From Azospirillum ramasamyi (GTDB lineage: Bacteria > Pseudomonadota > Alphaproteobacteria > Azospirillales > Azospirillaceae): DNA of 64,000 nucleotides. The translations under genes were made by a program, and so were the position numbers. Under the pieces are notes generated by a model, which was not told the origin of the DNA, searched no databases, and saw only the letters and a list, made by a program, of their open reading frames with translations. Shown here piece by piece: positions 33,306 through 41,851 of the stretch. The number at the start of each line of letters is the position of its first letter. Position 1 is the first letter of the stretch. The stretch is from assembly GCF_003233655.1 (NCBI RefSeq), contig NZ_CP029833.1, positions 248,001-312,000 on the forward strand. Reading direction: 5' to 3'.

Positions 33306-33887
33306 TCAGTGCTTGGCGACGGCTGCGCCGCCATGCGCGGCGGGTGCCGGGGGCGCCACGGCGGGGCCGAGCGATTCCGGACTGTCCATCATCGTGTCGG
33401 GATCGCCGGGGATGCGGGCGTCCGGCTGGTTGGTGACGATCCGCACAAGGTTGGCCAGCACGATCAACGCCATGGCGATGGCCGGGAAGAAGCCCGCCGC
33501 GGCGTAGAAGGCCATGGGGAAGCGCAGGACGGTGGAGAAGGTCTCCATCCCGATCAGCAGCTGGATCCAGCTTCCCTGGACGAACAGCCACAGGGCGTAG
33601 AGCATCATCAGGTGCGCGATCACCGCGCAGACGCGGCGGACCTTGGCCGGCAGGCGGCTCTGCACGATCTCCAGCCCCAGGTGCCGCTGGTGCCGCAGCG
33701 CCACGGTGGCGCCCAGGAACACCATCCAGACGAACATCAGCCGCGCGATCTCCTCCGCCGCGACGATGCCGCTGTTGAAGACGTAGCGCAGGACGACGTT
33801 GCCGAAGACGAGACCGACCATGATCGCCAGCATCAGCGCCATGATCCATTCGGTGATCCGCTCCAGCAGATCCGCCACGCGTTTCAT
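33306..33887 (-). CDS. TRAP transporter small permease (DctQ family)
   Basis: A 193-residue four-helix membrane protein. LERITEWIMALMLAIMVGLVFGNVVLRYVF and EEIARLMFVWMVFLGATVALRHQRHLGLEIV are the DctQ signature; the last helix ends near residue 150 and is followed by a long Ala/Pro-rich tail (VAPPAPAAHGGAAVAKH). The ATG overlaps the stop of gntK (ATGA). It forms the membrane complex with the DctM protein. Confidence 0.92.
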   Translation of the reverse strand: MKRVADLLERITEWIMALMLAIMVGLVFGNVVLRYVFNSGIVAAEEIARLMFVWMVFLGATVALRHQRHLGLEIVQSRLPAKVRRVCAVIAHLMMLYALWLFVQGSWIQLLIGMETFSTVLRFPMAFYAAAGFFPAIAMALIVLANLVRIVTNQPDARIPGDPDTMMDSPESLGPAVAPPAPAAHGGAAVAKH

Positions 33888-34582
33888 GCGGTCCTCCCGG
33901 CGGCGGAGCCGCCATTGTTAGGGCCGGCGGCGGAGCCGCCACACTCAGGGCCGGCGGCCGGGCCGCCATTCTCACGGCCGGCGGCCGGGCCGCCATGAGT
34001 CATTCCGTTGCCGCCGGTCAGGCGGGCATGGGCGTCGGCGACGATGGCCTCGGCCGGCAACGTCACCTCATAGGACAGGACCGCCTCGTCGGCGACGGGC
34101 AATTCCAGGTCGGCGAACTGGCTGTCGACCAGGGCGGTCGGCATGAAATGGGCGGTGCGCGCCCCCATGCGCGAAGCGATCAGCGCCTTGTCGCCGTGCA
34201 GATGCAGGAAGACGACCCGCTCGCAATCGCCGCGCAGCCGGTCGCGGTAGCGCCGCTTCAGCGCCGAACAGGCGACCACCAGCCCGCGCCCCTCGCGATG
34301 CGCATCGGCGATGAAGCCGGCCAGCGTGCCCAGCCAGCCGTCGCGGTCGTCGTCGGTCAGCGGGATGCCGGCCGACATCTTCGCGATGTTGGCGGGCGGA
34401 TGATGCGCATCGCCTTCGATGAAGGCATGGCCCAGCGCCGCGGCAAGGCTCTGGCCGACGCTGGACTTGCCGCAGCCGGCGACACCCATCACCACGACGA
34501 TCGGCGGCGCGGCGGGCAAGCTGTCCGGCGGGCTGGCGCCGGCGGGAGACGGCGCGGTGGAGGGACCGTTCATGGGGCTCAT
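33884..34582 (-). CDS. gntK: Gluconokinase with repeat-encoded C-terminal tail
   Basis: Phosphorylates gluconate to 6-phosphogluconate with ATP. The 232-residue chain has Walker A GVAGCGKSS (near 33), FIEGDAHHPPANIAKMSAGIPLTDDDR (the gluconate-binding block), ACSALKRRYRDRLR and FMPTALVDSQFADLE, all typical of GntK. The catalytic fold should end near residue 195; the rest is a 36-residue tail made of four nine-residue repeats (GGPAAGREN, GGPAAGPEC, GGSAAGPNN, GGSAAGRTA) that match four 27-bp DNA repeats. ATG 34582 follows GGGA closely; ATG 34573 is the alternative. First gene of the gluconate-type TRAP operon. Confidence 0.9.
   Translation of the reverse strand: MSPMNGPSTAPSPAGASPPDSLPAAPPIVVVMGVAGCGKSSVGQSLAAALGHAFIEGDAHHPPANIAKMSAGIPLTDDDRDGWLGTLAGFIADAHREGRGLVVACSALKRRYRDRLRGDCERVVFLHLHGDKALIASRMGARTAHFMPTALVDSQFADLELPVADEAVLSYEVTLPAEAIVADAHARLTGGNGMTHGGPAAGRENGGPAAGPECGGSAAGPNNGGSAAGRTA
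33897..34004. repeat. Four tandem 27-bp repeats at the 3' end of gntK
   Basis: Units at 33897-33923, 33924-33950, 33951-33977 and 33978-34004 each begin CCGGCGGC and contain an internal palindrome (GGCGGCGGAGCCGCC or GGCGGCCGGGCCGCC) followed by 9-10 variable bases. 27 is a multiple of three, so copy number can change without breaking the gntK frame. The array ends ten bases before the overlapping dctQ start. Confidence 0.9.
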
Positions 34583-34652
34583 GTTCCCGATTGCCGGTGC
34601 AAGGCGGCATCCGCGCCCGATCGGGTCACGGCGGCCACGCACTACAAAACCT

Positions 34653-34666
34653 TGTTAGCGCTATCA
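34653..34666. promoter_or_regulatory. GntR-type operator 1 (TGTTAGCGCTATCA)
   Basis: A near-perfect 14-bp palindrome centred on GCGC with one mismatched base in the right arm, 70 bases before the gntK start. It has the TGTTAnCGnTAACA form bound by LacI-family GntR-type repressors, and the regulator gene is next door. Confidence 0.75.
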
Positions 34667-34739
34667 TGTGCGGACCAAAGGAACACCCGCAGCCTTACGG
34701 CCCGAATGCACGGATGACGCCGACACGAGACAACAGTAC

Positions 34740-34753
34740 TGTTAGCGCTAACC
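34740..34753. promoter_or_regulatory. GntR-type operator 2 (TGTTAGCGCTAACC)
   Basis: A palindrome with GTTAGC/GCTAAC arms, 87 bases from operator 1 centre to centre, touching a possible -35 box of the regulator gene. Suggests autoregulation and possible looping between the two sites. Confidence 0.78.
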
Positions 34754-34965
34754 TTGACTGGCGTAAAGAGTTTTGTTTGAGTTGCGTACGAACCGGTTTG
34801 CAAGGGCGCTCGGACTTACCGTGGGTTGCAGGTGATGGCCGCCGGAACAAGCGGCTCTTGCCTGCCATGCTCCACGACGCTAATCAGCACCCCTGCGCGG
34901 CGCTTCTTCGCGCCGGCCACTCATCGGTCGGAAACGACCGGCCAAAATCGGAAGGATGGAGCCCT

Positions 34966-36030
34966 GTGACGACGCGTGGCGGTGATCGGCCTGCATCCCC
35001 GATGGTCAAGGCGCGCAAGCCGCGCTCCTCGCGCACCGGCCGGGCGACGATGGCCGACGTGGCGGAGCGGGTCGGCGTCAGCGCCATCACCGTGTCGCGC
35101 GCCTTCAAGCGGCCGGAGCTGGTCGGGCCGGATCTTCGCCAGCGCATCCTCGACACCGCGCAGTCGATGGGCTACGTGCCGAACCAGGCGGCCAGCGCGC
35201 TGGCGTCGGCGCGGTCGATGACGGTGGCCGTGCTGATCCCGTCGATGACCAACATGGTCTTCGTCGAGACGCTGGCCGGCATCCACGACATGCTGCTGCC
35301 GCGCGGCTACCGCGCCCTGATCGGCGTCACCCACTACTCCCCGGAGGAGGAGGAGCGGCTGATCCGCACCTATCTTCAGTTCCAGCCCGACGGCATCCTG
35401 CTGACCGGCACCGACCATACCGACGTCACCCGCACCTACCTGTCGGCACTGAGCAGCCCGACCGTCCACATGATGGAGCTGCTGGACGATCCCGAAAGCC
35501 TCAGCGTCGGCTGTTCGCAGGAGGAGGGCGGGCGGCTGATGACCACCCATCTGCTGGAGCGCGGCTACCGCCGCATCGGCTTCGTCGCCGTGCAGCTCGA
35601 CCCCCGCACGCTGTCCCGGCTGGACGGCTACCGCCATGCGCTGGAGGAGGCGGGACTGTATGACGAGTCGCGGGTGTGGCGCCTGCCCGACCCCTCCTCC
35701 ATCCATCTGGGCGCGGCGATGATCGACCGGCTGATGGCCGAGAACACCGACTGCGACGCCGTCTTCTTCTGCAACGACGATCTGGCGCAGGGCGCTCTGT
35801 TCCAATGCCAGCGCCGCGGCATCCGGGTGCCGGACCAGCTCGCCATCGCCGGCTTCAACGACCTGCCGGCGTCGGCCTGGACCACCCCCACCCTGACCAC
35901 CGTCGCCACGCCCCGCTACGCCATCGGCCGCCATGCCGCCGCCATGCTGCTCGACCTGATGGACGGCAAGGAACCGCCGCGGCGGCGCGTCGACCTGGGG
36001 CTGACCTTCATCGCGCGGGAGAGCACCTGA
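34966..36030 (+). CDS. LacI-family regulator, gluconate GntR type
   Basis: A 354-residue repressor. The helix-turn-helix is TMADVAERVGVSAITVSRAF (near 28-47) with the hinge NQAASALASARSMTVAVLIPS, then the type I periplasmic-protein-like effector domain (LPRGYRALIGVTHYSPEEEE, GILLTGTDHTD, AVFFCNDDLAQGALF, LAIAGFNDLPASAW). These motifs, including the DDLA/GFND blocks, match GntR of the gluconate system. The GTG at 34966 follows GAAGGATGGA; an ATG at 35002 is the alternative start. Divergent from gntK-TRAP with two matching operators between, so gluconate (or 6-phosphogluconate) derepression is the simplest reading. Confidence 0.9.
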   Translation: MTTRGGDRPASPMVKARKPRSSRTGRATMADVAERVGVSAITVSRAFKRPELVGPDLRQRILDTAQSMGYVPNQAASALASARSMTVAVLIPSMTNMVFVETLAGIHDMLLPRGYRALIGVTHYSPEEEERLIRTYLQFQPDGILLTGTDHTDVTRTYLSALSSPTVHMMELLDDPESLSVGCSQEEGGRLMTTHLLERGYRRIGFVAVQLDPRTLSRLDGYRHALEEAGLYDESRVWRLPDPSSIHLGAAMIDRLMAENTDCDAVFFCNDDLAQGALFQCQRRGIRVPDQLAIAGFNDLPASAWTTPTLTTVATPRYAIGRHAAAMLLDLMDGKEPPRRRVDLGLTFIAREST

Positions 36031-36080
36031 GCCGGGCCTGTCAGCCAAGCCCGCCCAGGCTTCCCCGCCCCGATGGCGTC

Positions 36081-38129
36081 TTACGCCGCGCGCACCGTCG
36101 CGATGAAGGTTCCGACCTCCCGGCGCAGCCGCTCGGCTTCGGCGGCCAGTTCCTGCGAGGTGCCGCGGACGCGGCCGGCGGCGTCGCCGGTCTCGTGAAC
36201 GGCGGTGCTGACGCCGGCGATGTTGCTCGAAACCTCCTCGGTGCCCTGGGCGGCCTGGGTGACGCTGCTGGCGATCTCCCGCGTGGCGGAGGCCTGCTCC
36301 TCGATGGCGGCGGCGATGGCGGTGGTGATCTCGCTCATGCGGCCGATGGTGCGGCCGATGCTGCCGATCGACTTCTGGGCGTCGCCGGTCGTGTGCTGGA
36401 TCTCCTGCACCTTGGCCTGGATCTCGTCGGTCGCCTTGGCGGTCTGGGTGGCCAGCGCCTTCACCTCGCTCGCCACGACGGCGAAGCCCTTGCCGGCCTC
36501 GCCCGCCCGCGCCGCCTCGATGGTGGCGTTCAGCGCCAGCAGGTTGGTCTGGGCCGCGATGCCGCTGATCAGCTCCACCACCGCGCCGATCTGTTCGGCG
36601 GCGGTCACCAGTTCGCGCATGGTGCGGTCGGCGCCGTCGGCGTCGGCCACCGCCTGGGTGGCGATGCGGGTGGAGTTCTCCACCTGCTGGCCGATCTCGG
36701 AGATCGAGGCCGACAGTTCCTCCGTCGCGGTGGCGACGGTCTGTACGTTGGCCGACGCCTGTTCCGAGGCGCTGGCGACCAGCAGCGAGCGCTCGCTCGC
36801 CTCCTGCGCGGTGGCGGTCAGCGCCGTGGCGGCGTCGCGCATGCCGGTGGCGGCATTGGCGACGGTGTCGACGATGCCCTTCACCGTGCTTTCGAAGGTG
36901 TCGGCCATCTGCATCATGGTCTCGCGGCGGTGCTCGGCGGCCTTGCGCTCGCTCTCCTCCTGCGCCTTGCGCATGCGCTCCATCTCCAGCGCGTTGGTCT
37001 TGAAGACCTCGAGCGAGCGGGCCAGCGCGCCGATCTCGTCCCGGCGATCGGCGTGGGTGACGGCAACGCTCAGGTCGCCCTGGGCCAGACGCCCCATCGC
37101 CCCGGTGATGGCGCCGAGCGGCCGGGTGATGGCGCGCGAGATCGCCCAGGCCAGCAGCAGGCCGGCCAGCACGGCGACAATGGTGACCGCCGTGCCGCGC
37201 TTTTCGGCCGCCGCGACCTCGGCGGCGGCGGTGCGCTCCAGCTGAGCCAGGAAGTCGGCGGAGTTGGAGCGGATCAGGCCGATCTTGTCGCCGATCTCCT
37301 TGCCGGCCTTGCCCAGCGTCTGGCTGTTCAGCGACTTCAGATCGGCGCTCAGCACCGCGATGCGCTCGATCCCCACGCGGTAGGCGGGCAGCTTCGCGAC
37401 GGCGTCGGCCAGCTTGGCCTTGACCGGGCCGTCCGCCATCCCGTCGCGCAGCGCCTCCGCCTTCGTGCCCAGGTCGGCCAGATCCTTGCGGATGCGCTCC
37501 AGATCCTCCGGCTTGGTTTCCGCCACGAAGCGGGCGACCAGCACGCGGACCAGCAGGAACTGTTCGCTGACATCGGCCGCGCGCACGACGCGGTCGAGGT
37601 TGCCGCCATCCCGTTCCGCCTTGACGGTATCGCTCAGCGTGCGGCGGATTTCGGCGCCCAGCGTGTTCACCACCGACGCGACGATCTGGTCGCGCTCCGT
37701 CCGCGCGGCGACGAGACTGTCGAAGCCGGCGGTCAGCGTCTGGTGCAGCGACGTGATCTCCTGCGCCGCCTGAAGGTCGGATGTCCGGGTCATCCGCTCG
37801 ATGGCGGCTTCCAGCTTCTGGCGGAACATCACCATGTCGCTGCGGAACTCGTCGGCCACCGCGGGCGAGCCGCTGGACACGAACTCCTCCGCCGAGCCCA
37901 GGGCGTCGGCCATGTTGGTGTCCGCCTCCGCCACCGACATGGCGACATGCGACTGCACCGCGTATTGGCGGAGCGCGTCGTCGCTCGACCGCAGGCCGGT
38001 CCAGGACACCGCCCCCAGCCCGACCAGCAGCGCCAGCGTGACGCCGAAGCCGGTGTAGATCTTGGTCGCCGTATGAAGATTGGCAAAGGCTCCCGCCTTG
38101 GCGGGCTGGCTCTGGCTGGTTGCGTTCAT
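36081..38129 (-). CDS. Methyl-accepting chemotaxis protein with helical-bundle sensor
   Basis: A 682-residue chemoreceptor. Membrane helix 1 is near 26-46 ([19 protein letters not shown]); the periplasmic region (47-310) is all helical, without Cache beta strands, with the length and heptads of a helical bimodular (HBM) sensor. The second helix ([19 protein letters not shown]) is followed by HAMP ([14 protein letters not shown]), and the signalling tip [17 protein letters not shown]...[15 protein letters not shown] is intact. ATG 38129 has GGA nine bases ahead. HBM receptors often bind TCA intermediates or other organic acids. It converges on the LacI gene with 50 bases between the stops. Confidence 0.9.
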   Translation of the reverse strand: MNATSQSQPAKAGAFANLHTATKIYTGFGVTLALLVGLGAVSWTGLRSSDDALRQYAVQSHVAMSVAEADTNMADALGSAEEFVSSGSPAVADEFRSDMVMFRQKLEAAIERMTRTSDLQAAQEITSLHQTLTAGFDSLVAARTERDQIVASVVNTLGAEIRRTLSDTVKAERDGGNLDRVVRAADVSEQFLLVRVLVARFVAETKPEDLERIRKDLADLGTKAEALRDGMADGPVKAKLADAVAKLPAYRVGIERIAVLSADLKSLNSQTLGKAGKEIGDKIGLIRSNSADFLAQLERTAAAEVAAAEKRGTAVTIVAVLAGLLLAWAISRAITRPLGAITGAMGRLAQGDLSVAVTHADRRDEIGALARSLEVFKTNALEMERMRKAQEESERKAAEHRRETMMQMADTFESTVKGIVDTVANAATGMRDAATALTATAQEASERSLLVASASEQASANVQTVATATEELSASISEIGQQVENSTRIATQAVADADGADRTMRELVTAAEQIGAVVELISGIAAQTNLLALNATIEAARAGEAGKGFAVVASEVKALATQTAKATDEIQAKVQEIQHTTGDAQKSIGSIGRTIGRMSEITTAIAAAIEEQASATREIASSVTQAAQGTEEVSSNIAGVSTAVHETGDAAGRVRGTSQELAAEAERLRREVGTFIATVRAA

Positions 38130-38365
38130 GATGATGATTCCGGCATCCGCTGGCGATGGAGCGGTCTTTGTTCAGACCACTGAATGATGCCGCATCATAC
38201 AAGAACAATACCAACGGACCATTAACGGTCGGATTGCTTTTCTACCCTACGAAAATGCCCTGAGTGGCAGGCCGACTGTCGGCGACCCGTCGCAGTTTGC
38301 AAAAAATCGCGTCAATGTTTTGCAATTTGTCGCTTCCATCGCTCCTAAACTGCAAAACCCGGCCG
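38130..38365. promoter_or_regulatory. Upstream region of chemoreceptor with TTTGCAAA-like repeats
   Basis: About 235 bases, AT-rich. GTTTGCAAAA (near 38293), TTTTGCAA (near 38319) and CTGCAAAA (near 38351) recur with similar spacing. They may be sites for a regulator of the receptor gene or simply AT-rich promoter DNA. Confidence 0.35.
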
Positions 38366-39169
38366 TTAGTTATAGAACTGCCCTCCATTCACCTCGATCA
38401 CCTGCCCGGTGATGTAGCCGGCCAGCCGGCCGGAGGCGAGGAACAGGTAGGCGCCGACGCAATCCTGCGCCGTTCCCAGCCGCTTCAGCGGAATGCGCGC
38501 CACGGTTTGCATCAATTTGTCCGGGGTCGAATAGCGCTGGTGGAAATCGGTGTCGATGGTGCCGGGGGACACCGCGTTGACGCGGATGCCGTGCGGCGCG
38601 AGCTCCGTCGCCAGCGAGCGGGCGAGACTGGCCTGGAAGGCCTTGGCCGCGCTGTAGAGCGACGACCCGGCGCTGCCCCCGGTCCGGCCGGAGATGGAGC
38701 CGGTGTTGACGATGGCCCCCTTCGACGCGATCAGCGCCGGCAGCGCCGTCCGGCTGGCGATGACGGCGGAGGCGGCGTTCAGGTCGAACTGCTTCTGCAG
38801 GAAATCGTCGTCGATATCCCCCAGCGCCACCCGGCCCAGCATGGTGCCGGCATTGTTGATCAGCACATCCAGCCCGCCGAGCCGGTCCACCGCGCTTTCC
38901 ACCACCCGGCGGACCTCCGCCTTGTCGGCGAAGTCGCCGGCCAGCGGGATCACTCCCGCCGCCATCCCCGCCGCCGCCATTCCCGCAGCAGCAGCCTCGA
39001 CGGCCGCCGCGTCGCGGCCATGGATGGCGACGCGGGCGCCGAGTTGGGCGAAGGCCGCCGCCACCGCGGCGCCGATGCCGCGGCTGCTGCCGGTCACCAG
39101 AACCCGCTTGCCGCGGAACTCCTGCGCCAGCAGGTCGGCGGGCCAATCGGCAAATTCGGTCGCGGTCAT
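38366..39169 (-). CDS. Short-chain dehydrogenase/reductase
   Basis: A 267-residue classical SDR. NAD(P)-binding TGSSRGIG (near 27-34), the NNAG motif (LINNAGTM, near 107), catalytic Ser in NTGSISG (near 157) and YSAAK (Tyr/Lys, near 172) are in order; the C-terminus ends GQVIEVNGGQFYN. The R in position GSSRG and the HGRD after strand 2 favour NADPH. The reaction is unknown: it could be a FabG-like ketoreductase or a sugar-acid (gluconate 5-) dehydrogenase, which the nearby gluconate operon makes tempting but does not prove. Confidence 0.9.
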   Translation of the reverse strand: MTATEFADWPADLLAQEFRGKRVLVTGSSRGIGAAVAAAFAQLGARVAIHGRDAAAVEAAAAGMAAAGMAAGVIPLAGDFADKAEVRRVVESAVDRLGGLDVLINNAGTMLGRVALGDIDDDFLQKQFDLNAASAVIASRTALPALIASKGAIVNTGSISGRTGGSAGSSLYSAAKAFQASLARSLATELAPHGIRVNAVSPGTIDTDFHQRYSTPDKLMQTVARIPLKRLGTAQDCVGAYLFLASGRLAGYITGQVIEVNGGQFYN

Positions 39170-39526
39170 GAACCCGTGCTCCCCTGATGGCAGGCCGCCT
39201 TATGTGTCCCCGGACTATGTTCGGGAATATTTTCGGAATCGAAAGGCAGCCTGATTGTTCGTGTTCCAATCCGATCATAGGGGCCGCCGCTTCCCCCCGT
39301 CAATCCAGGGCCGAACGTCAAGGGGCGATTGTTGTTTTTAGGCGAACAGTGTTGTCGGAACTGTCGGATTTATCCGGCGGCGGCCGATGGTTAACTTTCT
39401 CTTCACGGCCGACGCTCCCCGGCGCCGGTCGAATATCAACCTCCTGCCCCGCCCCGCGCCCGGTGACGAATCCCCCCGTCTCCGGGCGCACCCCCGGCAG
39501 GGCAATCTTCGAATAAGGACATCGTC
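39170..39526. other. Gap between SDR and exported-protein genes
   Basis: About 357 bases. No coding region is supported. The part 39170-39290 is AT-richer and must contain the leftward SDR promoter; AAGGA at 39517-39521 is the ribosome site of the rightward gene. Confidence 0.45.
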
Positions 39527-39919
39527 ATGTTCACGCAGAAGTTCGCCACCGCCGCCGTTGCCGCCACCCTGTCGCTGTCGGCCCTGACCTTTGCCGCCGG
39601 TTCGGCGAATGCCGCCCAGGATGCCGGTTTTGACAACCTGCTGGCCTCCACCTCCGCCGCCGTCGCCCAGTCCGATGCCCTCACCGCCGAGCGCACCGAG
39701 CGCGACGCCGCCCGCAACGCCCTGTCGGTCGCCCGCTCGCTCGCCGCGCAGGGCGACACCAAGGGCGCCAGCGCCTACCTGAACTTCGCCCGCGGCAAGC
39801 TCGGCCTCGCCACCACCGCTCCAGACGATGTCGTCGGCCTGTCCGCCTCGGGTGACTCCAGCATCCGCACCGATGCCATCCGCGGAGACGCCATCGCCTC
39901 GCACAGCTCCTACCGGTAA
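39527..39919 (+). CDS. Small exported hypothetical protein, 130 aa
   Basis: A typical Sec signal peptide (MFTQKFATAAVAATLSLSAL, cleavage after ANA near residue 29) and a mature part of about 100 residues, mainly helical with QSDALTAERTERDAARNAL and DTKGASAYLNFARGKLGL, ending in a Ser/Asp-rich tail. No Cys in the mature part, no membrane helix. I do not recognise the family. AAGGA lies 6 bases before ATG. It stands alone, followed after 174 bases by an RNA methyltransferase gene. Confidence 0.72.
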   Translation: MFTQKFATAAVAATLSLSALTFAAGSANAAQDAGFDNLLASTSAAVAQSDALTAERTERDAARNALSVARSLAAQGDTKGASAYLNFARGKLGLATTAPDDVVGLSASGDSSIRTDAIRGDAIASHSSYR

Positions 39920-40093
39920 CCTTTTGCCGGTAGCGCGTGCCCGAGCCCAAAGCACCCGTTCCCGATCCTGCCGCGGACGTCCGCCGACCGACATGAGCGG
40001 CGGCGCCGCGCGGCGACGGGACCGGCTCCCGCCTCGCCGTCCTTTCGCGAGAATCCTGTCGAAGACGGCCGGCCTTCGGGCTATGTAGGCGGG

Positions 40094-41284
40094 ATGAACA
40101 CCGACCCAGTCCATACCGACCAAGATTTCGAGATTTTCCTGGTGGCCGCCCCCGGCCTGGAACCCGTGCTGTGCGCGGAGGCCGGCGACCGCGGCTTCGC
40201 CAACCCCACCGCGGTGAAGGGCGGCGTGACGGTCACCGGCGGCTGGCCCGAGGTCTGGCGGGCAAATCTGGAACTGCGCGGCGCCACCCGCGTATTGGCG
40301 CGCATCGCCTCCTTCCGCGCCTTCCATCTGGCGCAGCTGGACAAGCGGGCGCGCCGCGTTCCCTGGGCGCAAATCCTGCGCGCCGACGTGCCGGTGCGGG
40401 TCGAGGCCTCCTGCAAGGGCTCGCGCATCTACCACGCGGGCGCCGCCGCCCAGCGCATCGAACGCGCCATCGCCGAGGAGCTGGGCGCCCCCATCGTCAA
40501 GGCCGCGCCCAAGAAGACCGGCAAATCCGCCGATAAGGACGCGCCGGAGGACGACACCCGCGCCGTCCAGATCAAGGCGCGCATCGACGACGACCTCTGC
40601 ACCATCAGCGTCGACAGTTCCGGCGAGTCCCTGCACAAGCGCGGCCACAAGGAAGCGGTCAACAAGGCGCCGATGCGCGAAACGCTGGCGGCGCTGTTCC
40701 TGCGCCAGTGCGGCTATGACGGGCGCGCCCCGGTTCCCGTCGTGGATCCCATGTGCGGCTCCGGCACCTTCGTCATCGAGGCCGCCGAGATCGCCGCCGG
40801 CCTGAAGCCCGGCCGCTCCCGGTCCTTCGCCTTCGAGCAGCTCGCCAATTTCGACCCCGCCGTCTGGCGGAGCCTGCGCGGCAGCGGCGCGGCCACGCCG
40901 CCGACGGTGCGCTTTTACGGCAGCGACCGCGACGCCGGCGCCGTCGCCATGAGCCGTGCCAACGCCGAGCGCGCCGGCGTTTCCGCCTGGACCGATTTCG
41001 CCCACCACGCCATCAGCGACCTGACCCCGCCGGAGGGTCCGCCCGGCCTCGTCATCGTCAACCCGCCCTACGGCGCCCGCATCGGCGAAGGCAAGTCCCT
41101 GATCCCGCTCTACCACGCCATGGGCCAGACCTTGAGGACGCACTTCGCCGGCTGGCGCGTGGGCATCGTCACCAACGAAGCCGCCCTGGCCAAGGCGACG
41201 GAGCTTCCCTTTATGGAAGGCGGCGTGTCGGTGTCGAACGGCGGCATCCGGGTAACGCTGTATCGGACGGAGGCGTTGGCCTGA
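40094..41284 (+). CDS. THUMP-domain class I SAM-dependent RNA methyltransferase (RlmL N-type)
   Basis: A 396-residue protein related to the N-terminal half of RlmL/YcbY, which makes m2G2445 in 23S rRNA. Residues about 15-60 (EIFLVAAPGLEPVLCAEAGD) form the ferredoxin-like start, followed by THUMP, then the Rossmann fold: PVVDPMCGSGTFVIEAAEIAA (motif I), FYGSDRDAGAVAMSRANA and the catalytic VIVNPPYGARIGEG (NPPY). The long Lys-rich insert near 135-150 (KKTGKSADKDAPED) is unusual but present between domains. No RlmK half is fused. Followed by a CCCCGC hairpin repeat and tRNA genes on the other strand. Confidence 0.88.
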   Translation: MNTDPVHTDQDFEIFLVAAPGLEPVLCAEAGDRGFANPTAVKGGVTVTGGWPEVWRANLELRGATRVLARIASFRAFHLAQLDKRARRVPWAQILRADVPVRVEASCKGSRIYHAGAAAQRIERAIAEELGAPIVKAAPKKTGKSADKDAPEDDTRAVQIKARIDDDLCTISVDSSGESLHKRGHKEAVNKAPMRETLAALFLRQCGYDGRAPVPVVDPMCGSGTFVIEAAEIAAGLKPGRSRSFAFEQLANFDPAVWRSLRGSGAATPPTVRFYGSDRDAGAVAMSRANAERAGVSAWTDFAHHAISDLTPPEGPPGLVIVNPPYGARIGEGKSLIPLYHAMGQTLRTHFAGWRVGIVTNEAALAKATELPFMEGGVSVSNGGIRVTLYRTEALA

Positions 41285-41307
41285 CCCGGCCACCGTCCAT
41301 CGGCCTC

Positions 41308-41327
41308 ATCCCCGCGAAGGCGGGGAT
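41308..41327. repeat. ATCCCCGC-GAAG-GCGGGGAT palindromic repeat
   Basis: An 8-bp perfect stem with GAAG loop, 24 bases after the methyltransferase stop. The CCCCGCGAAGGCGGGGATCC core is a palindrome type scattered through many alphaproteobacterial genomes; here it also sits where a terminator would be expected. Confidence 0.65.
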
Positions 41328-41455
41328 CCAGGCGATGCCCACAGCGACCCTGTCGCGGCGCCCGAGCGTCCAAAAACCGGCGCCGATGCGGGCAAACGCA
41401 AAAAAGCCCCGCAAACCCGCGAGGCCATGGCATTCCGAAGTGAAACAGACTGAAG

Positions 41456-41531
<76 letters not shown>

Positions 41532-41589
41532 GTTGTACCTTCAAAACACGCTCTGACAACGCATCCAACCGGTGGCATCCAACGGTGGA

Positions 41590-41665
41590 TGGCGTCCCCT
41601 AGGGGAGTCGAACCCCTGTTACCGCCGTGAGAGGGCGGTGTCCTAGGCCTCTAGACGAAGGGGAC
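41590..41665 (-). tRNA. tRNA-Glu (anticodon CTC), copy 1
   Basis: Minus strand, 76 bases with encoded CCA. Anticodon arm CCGCC-CTCTCAC-GGCGG gives CTC (reads GAG, the dominant Glu codon in this GC-rich DNA). The T-arm is AGGGG-TTCGACT-CCCCT. Identical in all parts checked to the copy at 41733. Confidence 0.97.
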
Positions 41666-41732
41666 GTCTGGTCCCGATGTATGAAGCGGCGGTGGAGGCT
41701 GCCACCGGCCGCTCGACCCAACCTCGGAAGGT

Positions 41733-41808
41733 TGGCGTCCCCTAGGGGAGTCGAACCCCTGTTACCGCCGTGAGAGGGCGGTGTCCTAGGCCTCTAGACG
41801 AAGGGGAC
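41733..41808 (-). tRNA. tRNA-Glu (anticodon CTC), copy 2
   Basis: Minus strand, 76 bases with encoded CCA; same acceptor, D, anticodon (CTC) and T arms as the copy at 41590. First of the three in transcription order. The duplicate fits heavy use of GAG. Confidence 0.97.
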
Positions 41809-41851
41809 GTCATCGGCGTGGGCGGGTTTCTAACCAAGCCTGCCCCGCCGA

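Larger units (their letters stand above)
34583..34965. promoter_or_regulatory. Divergent control region, gntK operon and LacI-type regulator
   Basis: About 380 bases with two GntR/LacI-type palindromes (below). A TTGACT at 34754-34759 directly abuts the second palindrome and could be the -35 box of the rightward regulator gene, although its -10 is weak. The rest shows nothing I can name. Confidence 0.6.

Noticed and set aside
33897-34004. CRISPR-like array
   Set aside because: The 27-bp units are directly adjacent without real spacers and lie within a coding sequence; no cas genes are in the window.
34921-38214. 1097-codon minus-strand frame spanning the LacI gene and chemoreceptor
   Set aside because: Overlaps a real chemoreceptor in another frame and a regulator on the other strand; no recognisable domain and Arg/Gly-rich content.
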